NCBI GenBank assembly: GCA_965153455.1
Contig: OZ234501.1
Location: 7,564,001 to 7,628,000, forward strand
DNA length: 64,000 nucleotides
Direction: 5' to 3'
From: Sphagnum compactum
Taxonomy: Eukaryota; Bryophyta; Sphagnopsida; Sphagnales
Part shown: positions 9,622-22,041 of the stretch, piece after piece
Layout: each line of letters starts with the position of its first letter
Numbering within the stretch: the first letter of the stretch is position 1
The notes under the pieces: model-generated
Database searches by the model: none
What the model was told of the DNA's origin: nothing
The model's input: only the letters and a program-made list of their open reading frames with translations
Program-made: the position numbers and the translations under genes

Positions 9622-11276
9622 TAGTGTTTCTTTTTTCAATTTTGTGATATGTAGGCAATATGGCTATTACCTAGAAGAAATTTACCCAAATTTGGGTATA
9701 AACTGGACTTGAAAGCATCTTTTTAAAAAGATCCTTTCATAATCTTGGCTACCCATTGGAACTTATCACAAGCCTCTCATGATATGGAATTTTTTCTCTC
9801 AAAATCTGGCAAATTTGGGACATTTTTCCATGGAAAATACCATGTATATAGATCAAAATCTTTTTTTTTGAGTTGAAATTCAACCAAAATAAGGAAATTG
9901 CAGTACACAATGTAAAGATCATGCCACAAAATTTAGACAGACCACATGATCCCAAAAAATGGAAGATCCCTCTAAAAATGGAAGAAATCTCTACCAAGAA
10001 ACAAAATTGTGCTAAGTAAAATTCCATATTGAACCTTCCCTCTCCCTGAACACTATAAAATGCTTGAAATTCTTTACAGCATGAACACAGCCATTCCAGA
10101 ATGGGTTGGTGTCGAATAACACCATCAACTCATTTGACTTGGAGTGAACATGGATTGCACCAACATAATAAACAACTATCAAATACCATAGCACCTTTTC
10201 AGGTTTGGCACTCTGGTCCCGGATAATTATTTTATTTTTCAAAATCCACTTCTGCAGTAAACAAAATAATTTATGAAAATTTGGCAATGAATATAGGCAA
10301 CTTCTTTGGTAGGTTCCCTAGACTCTAAACCTCTAACATAATGAGACCAATTTTTTTATAAAATCCCTCATTTGTAATTTCCTTTTAATTTGACATTTCA
10401 AACAGATTTTTATTTTTAAAAAAAGAATCGACACTTACAAAAATAATTTAATTACTCCCCAACCTGAAAAGCTACTACAGTATGCTATTTGCTTCAATTG
10501 ATATATTTGTCTGCTGGACTTTGTGGTTGCCAAGAGCATGTTATGCAATCTTCAAATAAGACATCCATTTCTTTATCCATGCAGATTTCATGGTCATTTG
10601 TTTGTTGGCTTGGGGCATAGGGAGGAGACCAGCTTACACATTGGTGTAGGATTTGGCCATAAATTTTTGGCTTGAACTTGACCAAATGTGTGAGCAACAT
10701 CTGGAATATTATCTGTGCATATGATGGAGAGGCATGTTCCATAGAAGTGCATGCATCTATGCAAGAAGTTCTAGAAGCCTTTTTATTTTTGGGTATATTT
10801 AACGAGTTGGCTAAAAAAATTCAAATGGGCCAAAAATATGTGTATTTTTGGTTTTCTGGTTGCCAAATTTCTACATCTAAAAAAAAGATTGCCAAATTTC
10901 TCTATTGGATTCTAGCATGTAACCGAACATGTGAAGGAATATTAAACTTTTTAACAGCCATTTTTGGCTAAACTATATTATGGATGATCACCAATTCTGT
11001 TACATCATAAAACATCATTTTTTGGGCTAAATTTAATGAGTTGGCTAAAACAATTCTCAAAATGGCTAAAAGTATGTTTTTCGGTTTTCAAATCACCAAA
11101 TTTTTACAATTTTTTTTTTCAAATATTGCCAGATTTCTCTATTGAATTCTAGCATGTAGCAAATAATGTCAAAGAATTTTTATTTTTGAAGAAAAGCATA
11201 TCTTGTTTATAATCAAATTTGGCTAAACCATATTATGGATACTCACCAAGTCAACTACATCACAAATATGAGAAAA
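9622..11276 (+). mobile_element. TIR-family element with duplicated right half
   Basis: The left end (TTTCTTTTTTCAATTTTGTGATATGTAGG) is the inverse of the right end (CAACTACATCACAAATATGAGAAAAAATCC). Two right-type ends are present, at about 11022 and 11276. The DNA before each is a diverged copy of the other (GAGTTGGCTAAAA, ATTGCCAAATTTCTCTATTG, ATTCTAGCATGTA). The interior has no coding capacity, so it is non-autonomous. The TSD is not readable. Confidence 0.55.
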
Positions 11277-11499
11277 AATCCAGACTCAATAAGGGGAAAT
11301 CTTTTATTAAAATTTTGAGTACATGAACATGCCATAAAAAAAGTCATTAAAATAATCCACAAAGACAGTAAGCCCAAGAGTAGAACCTTAGGTTTTGGTA
11401 AAATTCAAGACCACAATCAAAATCTAGGATGGGATTGTACCAAAGGAAAATAGAAGAGAAAACTCCTCAACCCATGATGATTTCAATTTCCTCACATCT

Positions 11500-11850
11500 C
11501 TTGTATGTTTACTTTGTGTACATGTGTACTTAAGGGCCTACCTATGTTATGGGATACTTAGGAGAGTTAGGCGATTGCACAAAGCCTACCTAAGGGGTTA
11601 GCTAAATATTTCCTAAGGGGACATTTAGGATAGGGCTTTACCTAACAGGCTATTTAGTATAGGGACTATCAAAACCTACATAAGGACTACCTAAAGGGTT
11701 ACCTAGGGACTATGTAGGGGACACCTAAGGGCCTATCTAGATTATAGGATACCTAAGGATTACTTAGAGAACTATTTAAGGCCTACCTAGGTTATGGGAT
11801 ACCTAAGGACTATTTAAGGAGCTATATAAAACTTGCCTAGCCTAAACCCT
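11500..11850 (+). repeat. CCTACCTAAGG / GGGATACCTAAGG degenerate tandem array
   Basis: GGCCTACCTAGGTTATGGGATACC and CTAAGGACTATTTAAGG recur about every 40 bp. Related CCTA/TAGG-rich tracts occur at 21360-21480, 25030-25150, 39110-39480, 48740-48950 and 61080-61500. Confidence 0.7.
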
Positions 11851-13200
11851 TGAATTTCAATTGGGGCTCAAGAATACCCCATAATGTTGAAGGAAAAGGA
11901 GAGCCACTGCCATACTCAAGCTTCCATTGTCGTAAACATTGGGGGTTCTAAATTTTGCCATTGTCAACAATATCAAGCTCCTTAGTGTAACAAGTTTGAA
12001 CTTTTCCTAGGTTTGTAGGTTTTGGCCTAAGTTCAAGAAAATCAAAGGTTTTGCCAATCTAAACTTGCAACAAGTTTTTGTTTTCTTTTTAAAATTTTAA
12101 TTTTTTTCATCCTCGATTAATTTGCAAACACTAGCTTATAATTAGACAAAAATGTTTCTAAAAAAAAGACCCAAATAGTTTTGTCTCGATGTGAACATGT
12201 CATGACTCACATCATGATGTGACCAAAATTAATATAATAATACTAATAACAAAAAGTCAAATTTTTGTTTTGGGGATTACTTTGGAAATGCATCATGTCC
12301 TCCAATGGTGTTGGTTTGGAATGATTTTTGGGCATTGTAATCATCTTTGCAAGGAGCATAAGTTGGTGGGGGTGAACCAAATTTCATCAAGGCGGCATTA
12401 GCAAGTAAGTGTGAAGACCTACCTTGTATTTTTTTTGGTACTTGAATTTCCAAGTGATAAAATGTCACACCATTAATGTGGAATGCCACATTTTTCAATT
12501 TGTATTAAATGTTTTGTTGTAATTTTTCAATTAAAGCTTACAAAAATGGGATTATGTGGTGAATGAAATTGTAAATCCCATTTGTGTCATTTTTTGAAAT
12601 TTAATTGTGGGTTGTATCTAAAGGTGATAATTGGACAACCTTGTTGTTTGTTTGTGGTGGGTTGATGATTGGTATCTAATGTGTTTACAATGAGCCCCAT
12701 GTTAGTTTGGCCTTGTGAAATGTAGTTAGTGGATGTAAATGCCTTGTAAATTTAGGGATGGGTTATAACCATCCATGTGCAACATCCCTTTTTAGTTAAG
12801 GTTTTGGAACATGTTTTATGGTTTTAAGGCACCACAAAGGTGTAATAGTTTCATAACAAGGGGGTACCTACATGTTTTAATGGCACTAGTAGGTACACAA
12901 AGCACAATGTGTGGTTTAGGCCATTAATGCCATTAACATCACTAAAAGGGGAATCTCTTTATTTAGATTTTGACATAGTTCAATTCATGTCATCACACCA
13001 TTGTTATGGGGCATGGAAGAGGTTTATGGAACTACCAAAGGGCCACATTGGTATTCTAGAATGGTGGGCACCATTGCACTTGATATTTTCATCTAGGAAT
13101 TTGATAATTGATTTGATATGCAATAGATGCATAATTCTTATTTATCCACACCCTTCATGGCATGGCAAGGATTGTTTAAACATCTAAAGAAGCTACTTAC
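11850..13200 (+). other. No gene seen; probable 5' flank or LTR of outer gypsy element
   Basis: There is no sustained open frame. TTGGTATCTAATGTG at about 12669 loosely resembles a Met-tRNA primer-binding site (TGGTATC), which would place the outer element's 5' LTR just before it. No clear match with the presumed 3' LTR start at 39042 was seen, so this is tentative. Confidence 0.2.
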
Positions 13201-13439
13201 GGATGAGTATCGTGAATTTAAGCAAACCCATGAGGTGTGGATTGAAGAGCGGTGGTTGTATTAGTTGTTAACTTATTTATTAATCATTCGAAGCATTGTT
13301 GCTCTAGCTATAGTTATGTCAACTTCATGTGGAAGTTCGACAACTGAAGGTGTCGGGGTTAGCCCTTTGACTAATGGGCAAGGACAATTGCGTGCATTTA
13401 ACCTTATAATGGAGTTTTTCTAAAAGTTGAAAAAAAACT

Positions 13440-14060
13440 ACATAGGGGTATGAACAAAGAAACTACAAAATTTCCAAGAATTTAAACGTAAAACCAATGA
13501 AAGTTTACATGAAACACATGCAAAGGTTGATTACTATGGCTCAAGGGGTCATAGTGCTCAAGTTGTCCACTTTTGGTATGAAATTTTGGAAAAGGAATTT
13601 AAGCAAAGAATGTCGGATGTTACTTTACTACAAGTTAATCAACCTACTTTGGCATATGTGTTCCTTCTAACTAAAAGGATTGAGTTGAACATGGTGGAAG
13701 AAAAAATGACAACATTTTGGTTTCAAAGACAAACAACACGCCCTTGATCATTTCAACCATAAACCCAACATGGACAATGGAATAAAAATGTTTTACAAAA
13801 ATCTAAGGGGTCTTTGAAAGGGAATGAAACGTCGTTGGCATCATTTTTAGGACAATAAAAATCAAATGCAAATTCTTAAACATGAAGGAAATCACTTGAA
13901 AAAATATAGTCCATAGAAAGGTAAGGGACAAGCTTAAGTCCAAGGTGTACAACAACTACAATGTGAAATACATTGTGGCAAGTCAATAATGACACAACAC
14001 ATTGTTATGATGTGCATATCAAACTACAACCAAATTTGAATTGTGGCAATGAAAGCAGTT
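13440..14060 (+). pseudogene. Gag relic of outer gypsy element
   Basis: A plus-strand reading around 13490-13740 gives ESLHETHAKVDYYG, VVHFWYEILEKEFKQRM and TLAYVFLLTKRIELN, in the layout of a plant gypsy capsid region. Further on (about 13950-14030) a zinc-knuckle-like CEIHCGKS with downstream His/Cys remains. Several frameshifts and stops are present. Gag would form the cytoplasmic particle and bind the element's RNA. Confidence 0.5.
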
Positions 14061-15480
14061 GGGGGCATGGAAGGGCATTACCCAAAAAGGAAAAAACAAT
14101 CAATAGCAAAATACAAGGAGTAATTTGAATCAAAGTCAAGGATATGGAGGTCTTGTAAACCAAGGCATGGTAATTAGGATTGCCTGGTTAAAACAACTGA
14201 TTGCTACCATGGTTATTACCCATTTAGCTCCAAGGCCTAATGATTCAATACAAAACCCCAATTAGCGATTGCAGGGGTCAAAATTCATTGGATTGAAAAG
14301 TTTTTTATACCATTGGCAATTTTTTGGAACGTAGATGTCTAAAATGGGATCGTATTTCCCATCTGAGTACTTACAACATAAGTTATGGCCAAAAGAAGGG
14401 TCGGGAGTCAAAGTGCTAATTTCATTCCCAACCATTAAAAGTTGAGAATCGCCCTAATTTACTTGCGTGCAAGTGGCATGCCACATATCTTTGTAAAGTT
14501 CTTGACAAGGGCTACAACTTTGCTTCAAACTTCACCTTAATCGGAGGCTTGCATAAAAAGCTATGGGCCTCCAAAGTTGTGAGAATCCCAATTTCAAGAA
14601 TTTGGACAAATGACATTTGGATGTAGACCCCATGGCTAATCACAAAGAATACTATAAAGGGGAAGGTGGTGGCTTCCCTCAAGTCCAAGTTGTAGTGAGT
14701 CTTATGAGTCTGTGTGTGTGCCTTTAGTTCATTCATGCACCAAAAGTGTTCCAACTATGCATTAACCAACTTGTTGTTTGGTTTGTGTAGGTCCGTATAA
14801 ATAATTGACCTGCTTGTCACTCATCCTAGTCTCCATCCTAGAGCTCCAACACGCCCATGTACCCCCGAAGTGTTGTGAGTTAGGGAGCGTATCCCCACTC
14901 CTTCTTTCGTTGTTTTCACCTTTAGACTCGCATTTGAGTCTTATGAAGAACTTTGGGGTGCATCAAGCACCATGCTTTCAACACATGCCATGGCAAAAAA
15001 AATTGGGACAAGATCTCAACCCCACACAATCTTGCCATGGTACACCCAACATTAGTTTGGTTGCCATGGCCCTTACCATGAACAATAAATATGTTATGGA
15101 ATCCCCATGCTAGCATAGTACCAAAACATAAGACAGTGCAAAAAAAATTTAAAAATCAATGTACTATATTATGGCAAATTTGGCAAGAATAGGCTTCATG
15201 CATGGAGTTGCATTACTAGAGCAAATGCATTTTACAATGGTGTTTATTCGATCAAATATTCAAGCCCAACAACCTTGAAGAACATATGTGTTGTTGGATC
15301 CACAAAAGAGAAAGGTTAATCAAATTTGCCTTCCATACATTCACATTGGCAAAAGTTATGCCTTCTTCCTCCATGTCACCAATTTGACTGAATGTGATTA
15401 GATTGGAACAAGTTGTGCCAATGAGAGGGGACACCAAGTGTGACTTCAATATCGAAGGCAACAACCAACACTTTATTTGG
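14060..15480 (+). other. Gag-to-protease interval, no clear coding
   Basis: Only short broken frames are seen. The spacing is longer than in an intact gypsy element, so part is probably inserted DNA, but no element ends were recognised. Confidence 0.3.
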
Positions 15481-16150
15481 GTCAACAACCATGGTTTGCC
15501 CAACTTTGTTTTCTTGTAACAATGGTTGTAACACTAAGATTTGGACCCATTGTTGTGTTCAAATTAGTGACCACATTTTGGGAATGTAGGGACATCCCAA
15601 AATCATATGCAAGATTGGTAGATGTTGTGTCACAAGATGAACTTGTGGACACAAGAGTTGTGAAGATAACTTTTGTTCCACCATTGTAAGTGGCAGCTAC
15701 AAGGCTACAAAAATTGTCTCTTAGGTCGATAATTGATCATGCAATGATAACAGTAGGAGTAGTAAATAATACTTTGATTACTTCATTGGCTAATAAATAT
15801 TGGTCAAAACAAGTCTTGTTGGACTTTGGAGTTCAACTGTTAATGTTAGGGCAAATAGCCATGGTAGGTTTGGTTTCACATAAGTAGATTCAAAGCCTTG
15901 GGCATTCCAAATACAAACTTCCTTAGGTGGATCAAAGAAGGTTCATGGATTACATGTTAAGCACTTTATGTGAGATTGCAACTAGATCATCCATTAATGG
16001 TTCCACCATGAAAGTCAAGGCCACTATGATAGATGTTATGTCATATGATGTGCTGATGGGTGGAACGATTTTATAACCCATGGGTTTCACATTGGATTTC
16101 TAGACGAAAATTGCATCTTATAAGCCAAAATTACAATCAAGAAATGGTAG
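15480..16150 (+). pseudogene. Aspartic protease region of outer gypsy element
   Basis: LLDFGVQLLMLGQIAMVGLV (about 15820-15878) aligns with the retroelement protease active-site region, with DFG where D-S/T-G is usual. Downstream, YDVLMGGTIL-stop-PMGFTLDF-stop-TKIASYKP (about 16040-16130) is the conserved segment before RT in this gypsy group. The stops are TAA/TAG at positions normally coding. The protease would process Gag-Pol; this copy cannot. Confidence 0.6.
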
Positions 16151-18950
16151 GAGTGTACACCTTCTTGTACATTTCATTTGGAGGAAAATTTTGAGCAAAA
16201 ATAACATGATGCCAAGTTTGGTTGCATTTTTTGGGATTGTGAATTTTGGTGGAGAGCTCTTAGAAGACAATGTTTCCTCATAAGATAATTCCTTGATGTG
16301 AGAGGAAGAACAAGGAATGAATGTATTAGAACCAATTTTGGCACTAATCAAGAAACACATTAGTGGGGCATTAATGTACCTTTGCAACATGTAGTAAAAT
16401 GTTATGGGCAACAATCTTGACAAGGGGCCTTTGCACCCACATTAATGGTGTTACAAGCGGGAATTTCAATGCACAAATGGGTGTAGATGAGTTCAAACAA
16501 GCCAAAATTGATGCTAAAATGTCAACTTTTCTACAATTGTTGTTACATTTGTTTATGTGGTGCCACTTTAATGGCATGTGAATCATGGAAAGTTGTGCTT
16601 TTTAAATAATATGGATACATTGAAAAATCTAAAATGAATCAAAGATTCTTCCAATATCAAAATCTGGTTTGAACAAAATTTGTTCAACAACTTCATTCAA
16701 TAACACTACTTTCACAAAGGGCCTTTTAGTTTTCATAATACAATTTCTTTGATCCTCAAATTTTTTTAGTAATAGGGTACTATTAAACACATTAAAAGTA
16801 ATCAAATTTTCATATTTTCTCAAATTTGTGTTTATCAAAATTTAAGGATCTTAAAAAGTTTATGAATCATTTACGACATGTAAATGTGACAAAATGTGTA
16901 TGTTATTTAAAAAAACGTTTTAGCTTATAATTTAAGAAATTAAATTTGAAAATGTTAACATGTTTTGGTATGATTTGAAATTGTGACAACTTTTCAAAAT
17001 GAAACACACAATTTGGGAAAATATGTACATTTTCAAAAATTCATATTTATTCAAAATAAGTTGTAAAAAAATGACATCTTGGGGAAAATATTAATAAAGT
17101 AAATAAAAAGTTTCATAATATTTAATTTCAAAACTCCTTTTTATGAAAACATGTTTTTCCAGCAAAATACCCAAAAAAGACAATAGTCATAAATGCAAAA
17201 TAAACACATTGGTTCGTTAAATGTCATTTGGACCCAAATACCTTTATGTGGAGAATGATGAGATGGCTCAACATGTTTTAGTACGCAATGTGGCCTACCT
17301 TACTTAATAATATATTGATTTACTTCCATTATCAACAATTTAGGGGTACTTAAAAGCTTGTAAGTCAATATTTTGCTGATAGGTGCACAAGACTTATTTT
17401 AGCATGGACCAATTCATTTGGTCATAATTGGCTAGCCATGCCAAGAACATTTGTTGGTAGGCCATGGTAATGGATTACAAGATAATCAATCTTGCATATT
17501 TTGGAAAATGTTACGAGTCTTTTGTTACTTGTAATTGCACCAAACATTTTTTTTTATCTTACATTTTGGAAAGTGTTCCAATGATGGGTGATTCTTGAAC
17601 CAAGGTATTAACAAGTATTCAACAAATCTAATTCTAGATTGGACAAGTTCTGTTATTCAAAGTGGCAAGAGTAAGCTCAAAAGTTCATCGACTATGTTTG
17701 CGGTGGACCATTATTTCACTAGATCACTATTCAAGTGAGAATATGATGGGGTGCAGAGACCAGCACTACTCATTGTTGACAATAGTTTGGATAGGGGAAG
17801 TTATCATAACCAATTAGGTTTGGGGTGCCGGCAAGGTAAAATAGACATTCAAGTAAATATTTTAAAAATAATTGTATTTTTTCCCGTACTTTTTAAGTTG
17901 TCCAAACTTGTACAAGTAGGTGAAAGTAGATGAATTATTGAATAATCTCCATTTTCAACATGATGTAGTTTTAAAATGTACTTGTTAATTATCAAATTTT
18001 AAATATTATAGTAGAATACATCAAACTTCTAATGAAAAAGTATGTTGAAATTCAATTTGACTAGTCATTTTCAAACATACTTGTTATCTACTTTCATTGT
18101 ACGAAAGTTTTTCAAATTTTGTATTCACCTCACTATAAACTCAAAGAAAATCACCATGTTTTTATCATGTTATTTTTTTAAAAAATTCAATTTATTTTCT
18201 TCTACTTGTGTCAAAAATTGGACCATTTTTTGACTACCTTTTAAAACTATTTTTTAAATATATTTTACCATGTTTTCACCCTTTGATGACAAATCACCAT
18301 TGGCATTAGTCAATAAATTGGGGTGGCCATGAATAACATTCCCAACATTGTTTTGTTTTTTGGCATTTCATGATTTTCAAAACAATGGGCCATGACTTGT
18401 TTGGGATACCCATCAACAAAATTTGGTTGAACCCAATGCCAATGAGTGCAAATGGGCTATGACATTTCCTATGGGAACTATCATGCCACACTTGAATGAG
18501 GCATCTTGTTAACAAGTTTTAGGTCAAATGATGGACCTCAATTGTTTGACTTGGGTTATTAGTTTGGGCTTGGCAAAACAATGTTAACATTGCATGGCCC
18601 CTATTCATGGTGTGTTGAAGACATCCTCTTTGCTAATTGATATGGTTAAGGCACAAATTGGGGGCAAACACACAAGAACCGCAAGGTGGAAATACCCGTG
18701 GCAACTGTGGGATCAGGAGTGTTTAAGACAAGTCACTTAGAAAGAAGTGGCCAAGGTTGTTGAAGGGTGGGTGATTTTTTCAAAACAAAGGAAAATCTTC
18801 AATTGGCCACAAAAAAATTAGAATAGTATTTACCAAAATGAGAGATCCAAGTGGTTGGAGGTTTTGTTAATCATCAAGTGAATGATGCATCTACTACTAA
18901 CAAGTCAAGGTTGTGGTCACAATCCCAACATTGGATCTATAGTTCTTGGA
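16150..18950 (+). other. Protease-to-RT interval, AT-rich, no gene
   Basis: About 2.8 kb of low-complexity AT-rich DNA with short frames only. It is longer than the expected linker, so additional insertions are likely but not delimited. Confidence 0.35.
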
Positions 18951-18959
18951 AATGAAAGA

Positions 18960-20745
18960 AGTAGGATCCACCAATTCCTTTGGGCCTACAAAGATGGTTT
19001 TGTTTTTAATTTAAAGGACTTGGGGTCACTTGAGGGCCATGAAATTTAGATTGAATTGGCTAGTGATACACCCACATTTCCAAGGCCTTGGAAGTATAAT
19101 GATAAGGAGAGGTCTTTGATTCAATCAAGGACCCAAGATTGTGGGAGGCTAGATTGGTATAACTATTAATAGGAGAATATGTTTCAACTATTGTGATGCT
19201 TGTGAAGAAGGATGTGTTTGGCAATTGGATCAAAAGGTAGATGTGTGAGGACTATTGATCTATGTTCACTAGGAAACCAAGTCTGATAGATATGCCATGC
19301 CAACATTGGAGGATATCTTTGATACCATTTGGGCACGTTAAAGTGTTGAACACCTAGGACTTAAGCTTAGGGTACCACTAACTACCTATCAAGAAGGTCA
19401 ATAAATAAAATACTACATTTGGGGAATTGATTAGTTGGGAAAATATTGACTTTAGGGTTCATTAAAGGTTGGGGGACACAAAAGGAATGTTTCACCCCAA
19501 AATCACTCTCAAGACATTACTTTGAATGACCATTACATTTACGAAAAAAATTGTTTGGTAGATTTTTTTTTCATCAAATACTCACATATTTCTTGATTAA
19601 AATGGTAGTATTTTTTTTATTTGGATAATTAAACCATGTCCTTAAGTGTCTTGAAAGATGGCTCAAGAATTGTGTCTCACTATGTAATTTGATAAAAAAG
19701 GATTCAATAAGACTAGCAATATTTGTTCAAATTGTTCCATATTTTAATCACAAATAGAATAAAATATGTTTTATATGATGGCATAAATTTTTGGTATGAT
19801 AAATCATTAATTTTCTTGGAATTGATGTTAGAATCTTGGATTTTGTTCATTAAAAAAATTATGTTAATAAGGGAAGTCAAATTAATTTTTTAATTACATT
19901 CTAAAGGTTTGGAAAAAAGTATAGGAGACATGGATGCAAAAAATAGGAAATTATTTGATGTTTTTAATAAGGTTTGGCACTCCAAATGAGAGTATGTCAT
20001 TTTGAAAATACCCAAGAAGTCATGCATTCTTTTTTGGTTTATAATTAACAAAACATTCAAATTTTGTTCAATTGATTTCAATCATTCATTATAACATTTA
20101 TTGGTTGAAAGCCTAAACATACATATCCCCTTTCATTGTTTAGCATTTCAAACATTCATTTTGTTAAGTTCTTACTTTAAAACTTAGGACATAGGACAAA
20201 AGGGTGTCATGGTTCTTGTTACACAATACCCCAACCGTGAATGCACCCTTTATCAATGGTGGTTCATGCCATTTGAGTTGAAGAATGCCCCTATGAATTT
20301 TCCAAAAAATAATGGACAAGATTTTATTAAGGTTGGATTATATTCAATGTTACATAGATGACACCATCATCTTTAGTGTTATGATGTAGGAGCATGACAA
20401 AGATATGCAAGGGGTGATTTAATGATTGAGAACCCATGAAATGAAGTTGCATCCAAGGAAGAGCAAATTTTTCTATGACTATATTGAGTATCTAGGCCAT
20501 ATGATTTATTTTGGAAGGCAAGGGATTCAACAAACAAAAGTGGATGTTATCATTTGCATTCCACATTCCATAGATGTGAGTAAAGTTTGAGCTTTCATGG
20601 GATTGGCAAACTATTACTATAAGTTTGTCAATGGGTTTAGTGTCATTGCCAAGCCTCTCACCAAGTGGAGGAAACATGGTAATGGGAGGATGAACAAAAA
20701 CATGTTTTTCAAGAACTTGAAGTTCGATTGACCTTGGCACTGATC
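18960..20745 (+). pseudogene. Reverse transcriptase of outer gypsy element, split by a TIR element
   Basis: The first part (18990-19450) reads FLWAYKDGFVFNLKDLGSLEGHEI-stop, then ASDTPTFPRPWKYNDKERSLIQ, VKKDVFGNWIKR-stop and YH-stop-LPIK: the opening of a gypsy RT palm and fingers. A 794-bp element interrupts it. The second part resumes as LYQWWFMPFELKNAPMNF, the catalytic YIDD is intact at 20351-20362, and the thumb (ALILKRPL) follows. Several stops correspond to CGA-to-TGA or CAG-to-TAG, the pattern of cytosine deamination. RT would copy element RNA into DNA; this copy is dead. Confidence 0.8.
19455..20248. mobile_element. 794-bp non-autonomous TIR element in RT, TSD TTTA
   Basis: The left end is GGGTTCATTAAAGGTTGGGG; the right end read inversely is GGGTGCATTCACGGTTGGGG, 17 of 20 identical. 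TTTA flanks both sides (19451-19454 and 20249-20252). Removing the element plus one TTTA restores the RT reading K-Y-(stop)-L-Y-Q-W-W-F-M, which proves the insertion. The interior has no coding capacity. Confidence 0.88.
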
Positions 20746-21110
20746 TTGAAGCGACCGCTTACAAGAAGGTTGTTCTAATTGCACATGCATGTATATTGGA
20801 ACATGTTGGGTCTTGGAATTGTGATCACCCATGTGGATGATGAGGGAAGAACATTTGTATTGGCATATGCTAGTCATTCCAACAACAATCTTGAATTTAA
20901 GTATAGCTCCAATGAAAAGGAATGCATTATTGTAGTATGGGTGGTAGTTCATTTTAGGTGTTATTTGTATGGGAACCCATTCTTTTGTCATAAATGATCA
21001 ACCATTTTAATGGCTTATGGAATCCAACAAACCAACTAGCAAGCTCGCATGATGGGCATCCATATTCATTAATAGAAAATTTGTTTTTTACAATTGTCAT
21101 TTGTAATTGA
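20745..21110 (+). pseudogene. RNase H of outer gypsy element
   Basis: GLGIVITHVDDEGRTFVLAY, ASHSNNNLEFKYSSNEKE and VVHFRCYLYGNPFF give a well-preserved gypsy RNase H core over about 70 codons (20808-20997). After a TGA, degraded LMAYGIQQTN and ARMMGIHIH follow. The domain would remove RNA from the RNA:DNA hybrid. It ends a few hundred bases before the left LTR of the nested element. Confidence 0.8.
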
Positions 21111-21359
21111 TTTTTAGTTGCATGTGACATCCAAATTGCATTCAACATATTGTACATATGATGTACGTACAATATGTTTGTACTTTTCATCCATTCATAT
21201 CCTTACAACAAGTTGCATATGCAACTCCATGTGCAACTAAATGAAAATATTTTTTTATGATATGTGTCCATTAATTTCAAGCCAATCATTTAATGACACA
21301 TGAAATTTGAAGCCCATTTTGGCATTTATTATTCAAATTAATTGAACAAACCTAGACTG

Positions 21360-21480
21360 TTCAACATTAGGTTTATGAGATGTTGACACGTGGCACCTAG
21401 GTAAGTAAGTGGTAAATAAATAAGCCTAGGTAGGCAGGTAGGTAGGCTTAGGTAGGTAGATAAGTAGATGGTTGGGCCGA
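21360..21480 (+). repeat. CCTAGGTAGG-rich tract
   Basis: AAGCCTAGGTAGGCAGGTAGG followed by further TAGG and TAAG units, directly beside the nested element's left LTR. Confidence 0.6.
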
Positions 21481-21482
21481 AG

Positions 21483-22030
21483 TGGTAAATGTTAATTTGA
21501 TGACATTGTTTTATTTTATAATTATGTTATTCAACCTGTTATTTTTACATATTCCAAATGTGTAATAATAACAAATTACTTAAATAAAAAAATAAAACCC
21601 AACATAAATGTATTTCGAAATCCATATATGCAATAATATTACATTTGTAAGAATTTAAAAATAAACTAAAACCATATGGAATTGAAAATACAAAATACAA
21701 AGAAAACCATTGTTCTTCTCTCTCAAAATCTTCTTCTATCTTCTTTCACATGAATTTCTCTTCATTCTCAAAAACTACTCAACTTTTAATGATCACCAAC
21801 TCAAAACTCCTCCCATTAATCCTTCCTAATTTCTCGCCATGAACATGAATTCAAATTATCAACTAATCTTATCGATTTAACCCTATGTTGCCACTTTGTC
21901 CTACAAATAACATTTCCTTTTGTCCATTATGTCCAATGATGACAATATAGTTTTATCCATTCTATCCAATGGTGATAGTACAATTTTGTTCACTATGTAT
22001 AATGGTGACAATACAATTTTGCCCTTAACA
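21483..22030 (-). repeat. Left (3') LTR of nested gypsy element
   Basis: It starts TGGTAAATGTTAAT and ends TTTTGCCCTTAACA. It shares long blocks with 34989-35462, such as AAAATCCATATATGCAA, AAACCATATGGAATTGAAAA and CAAATTATCAACTA. It is 548 bp against 474 bp in the other LTR; the extra length is mainly in the GTCCA(A/T)TGGTGACAATA region near its end. Confidence 0.88.
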
Positions 22031-22041
22031 TTACCCCCCAT
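22031..22041 (-). other. Polypurine tract of nested gypsy element
   Basis: On the minus strand ATGGGGGGTAA lies immediately before the LTR's TGTTAAGG. This fits the plus-strand priming site and confirms both LTR boundary and orientation. Confidence 0.75.
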
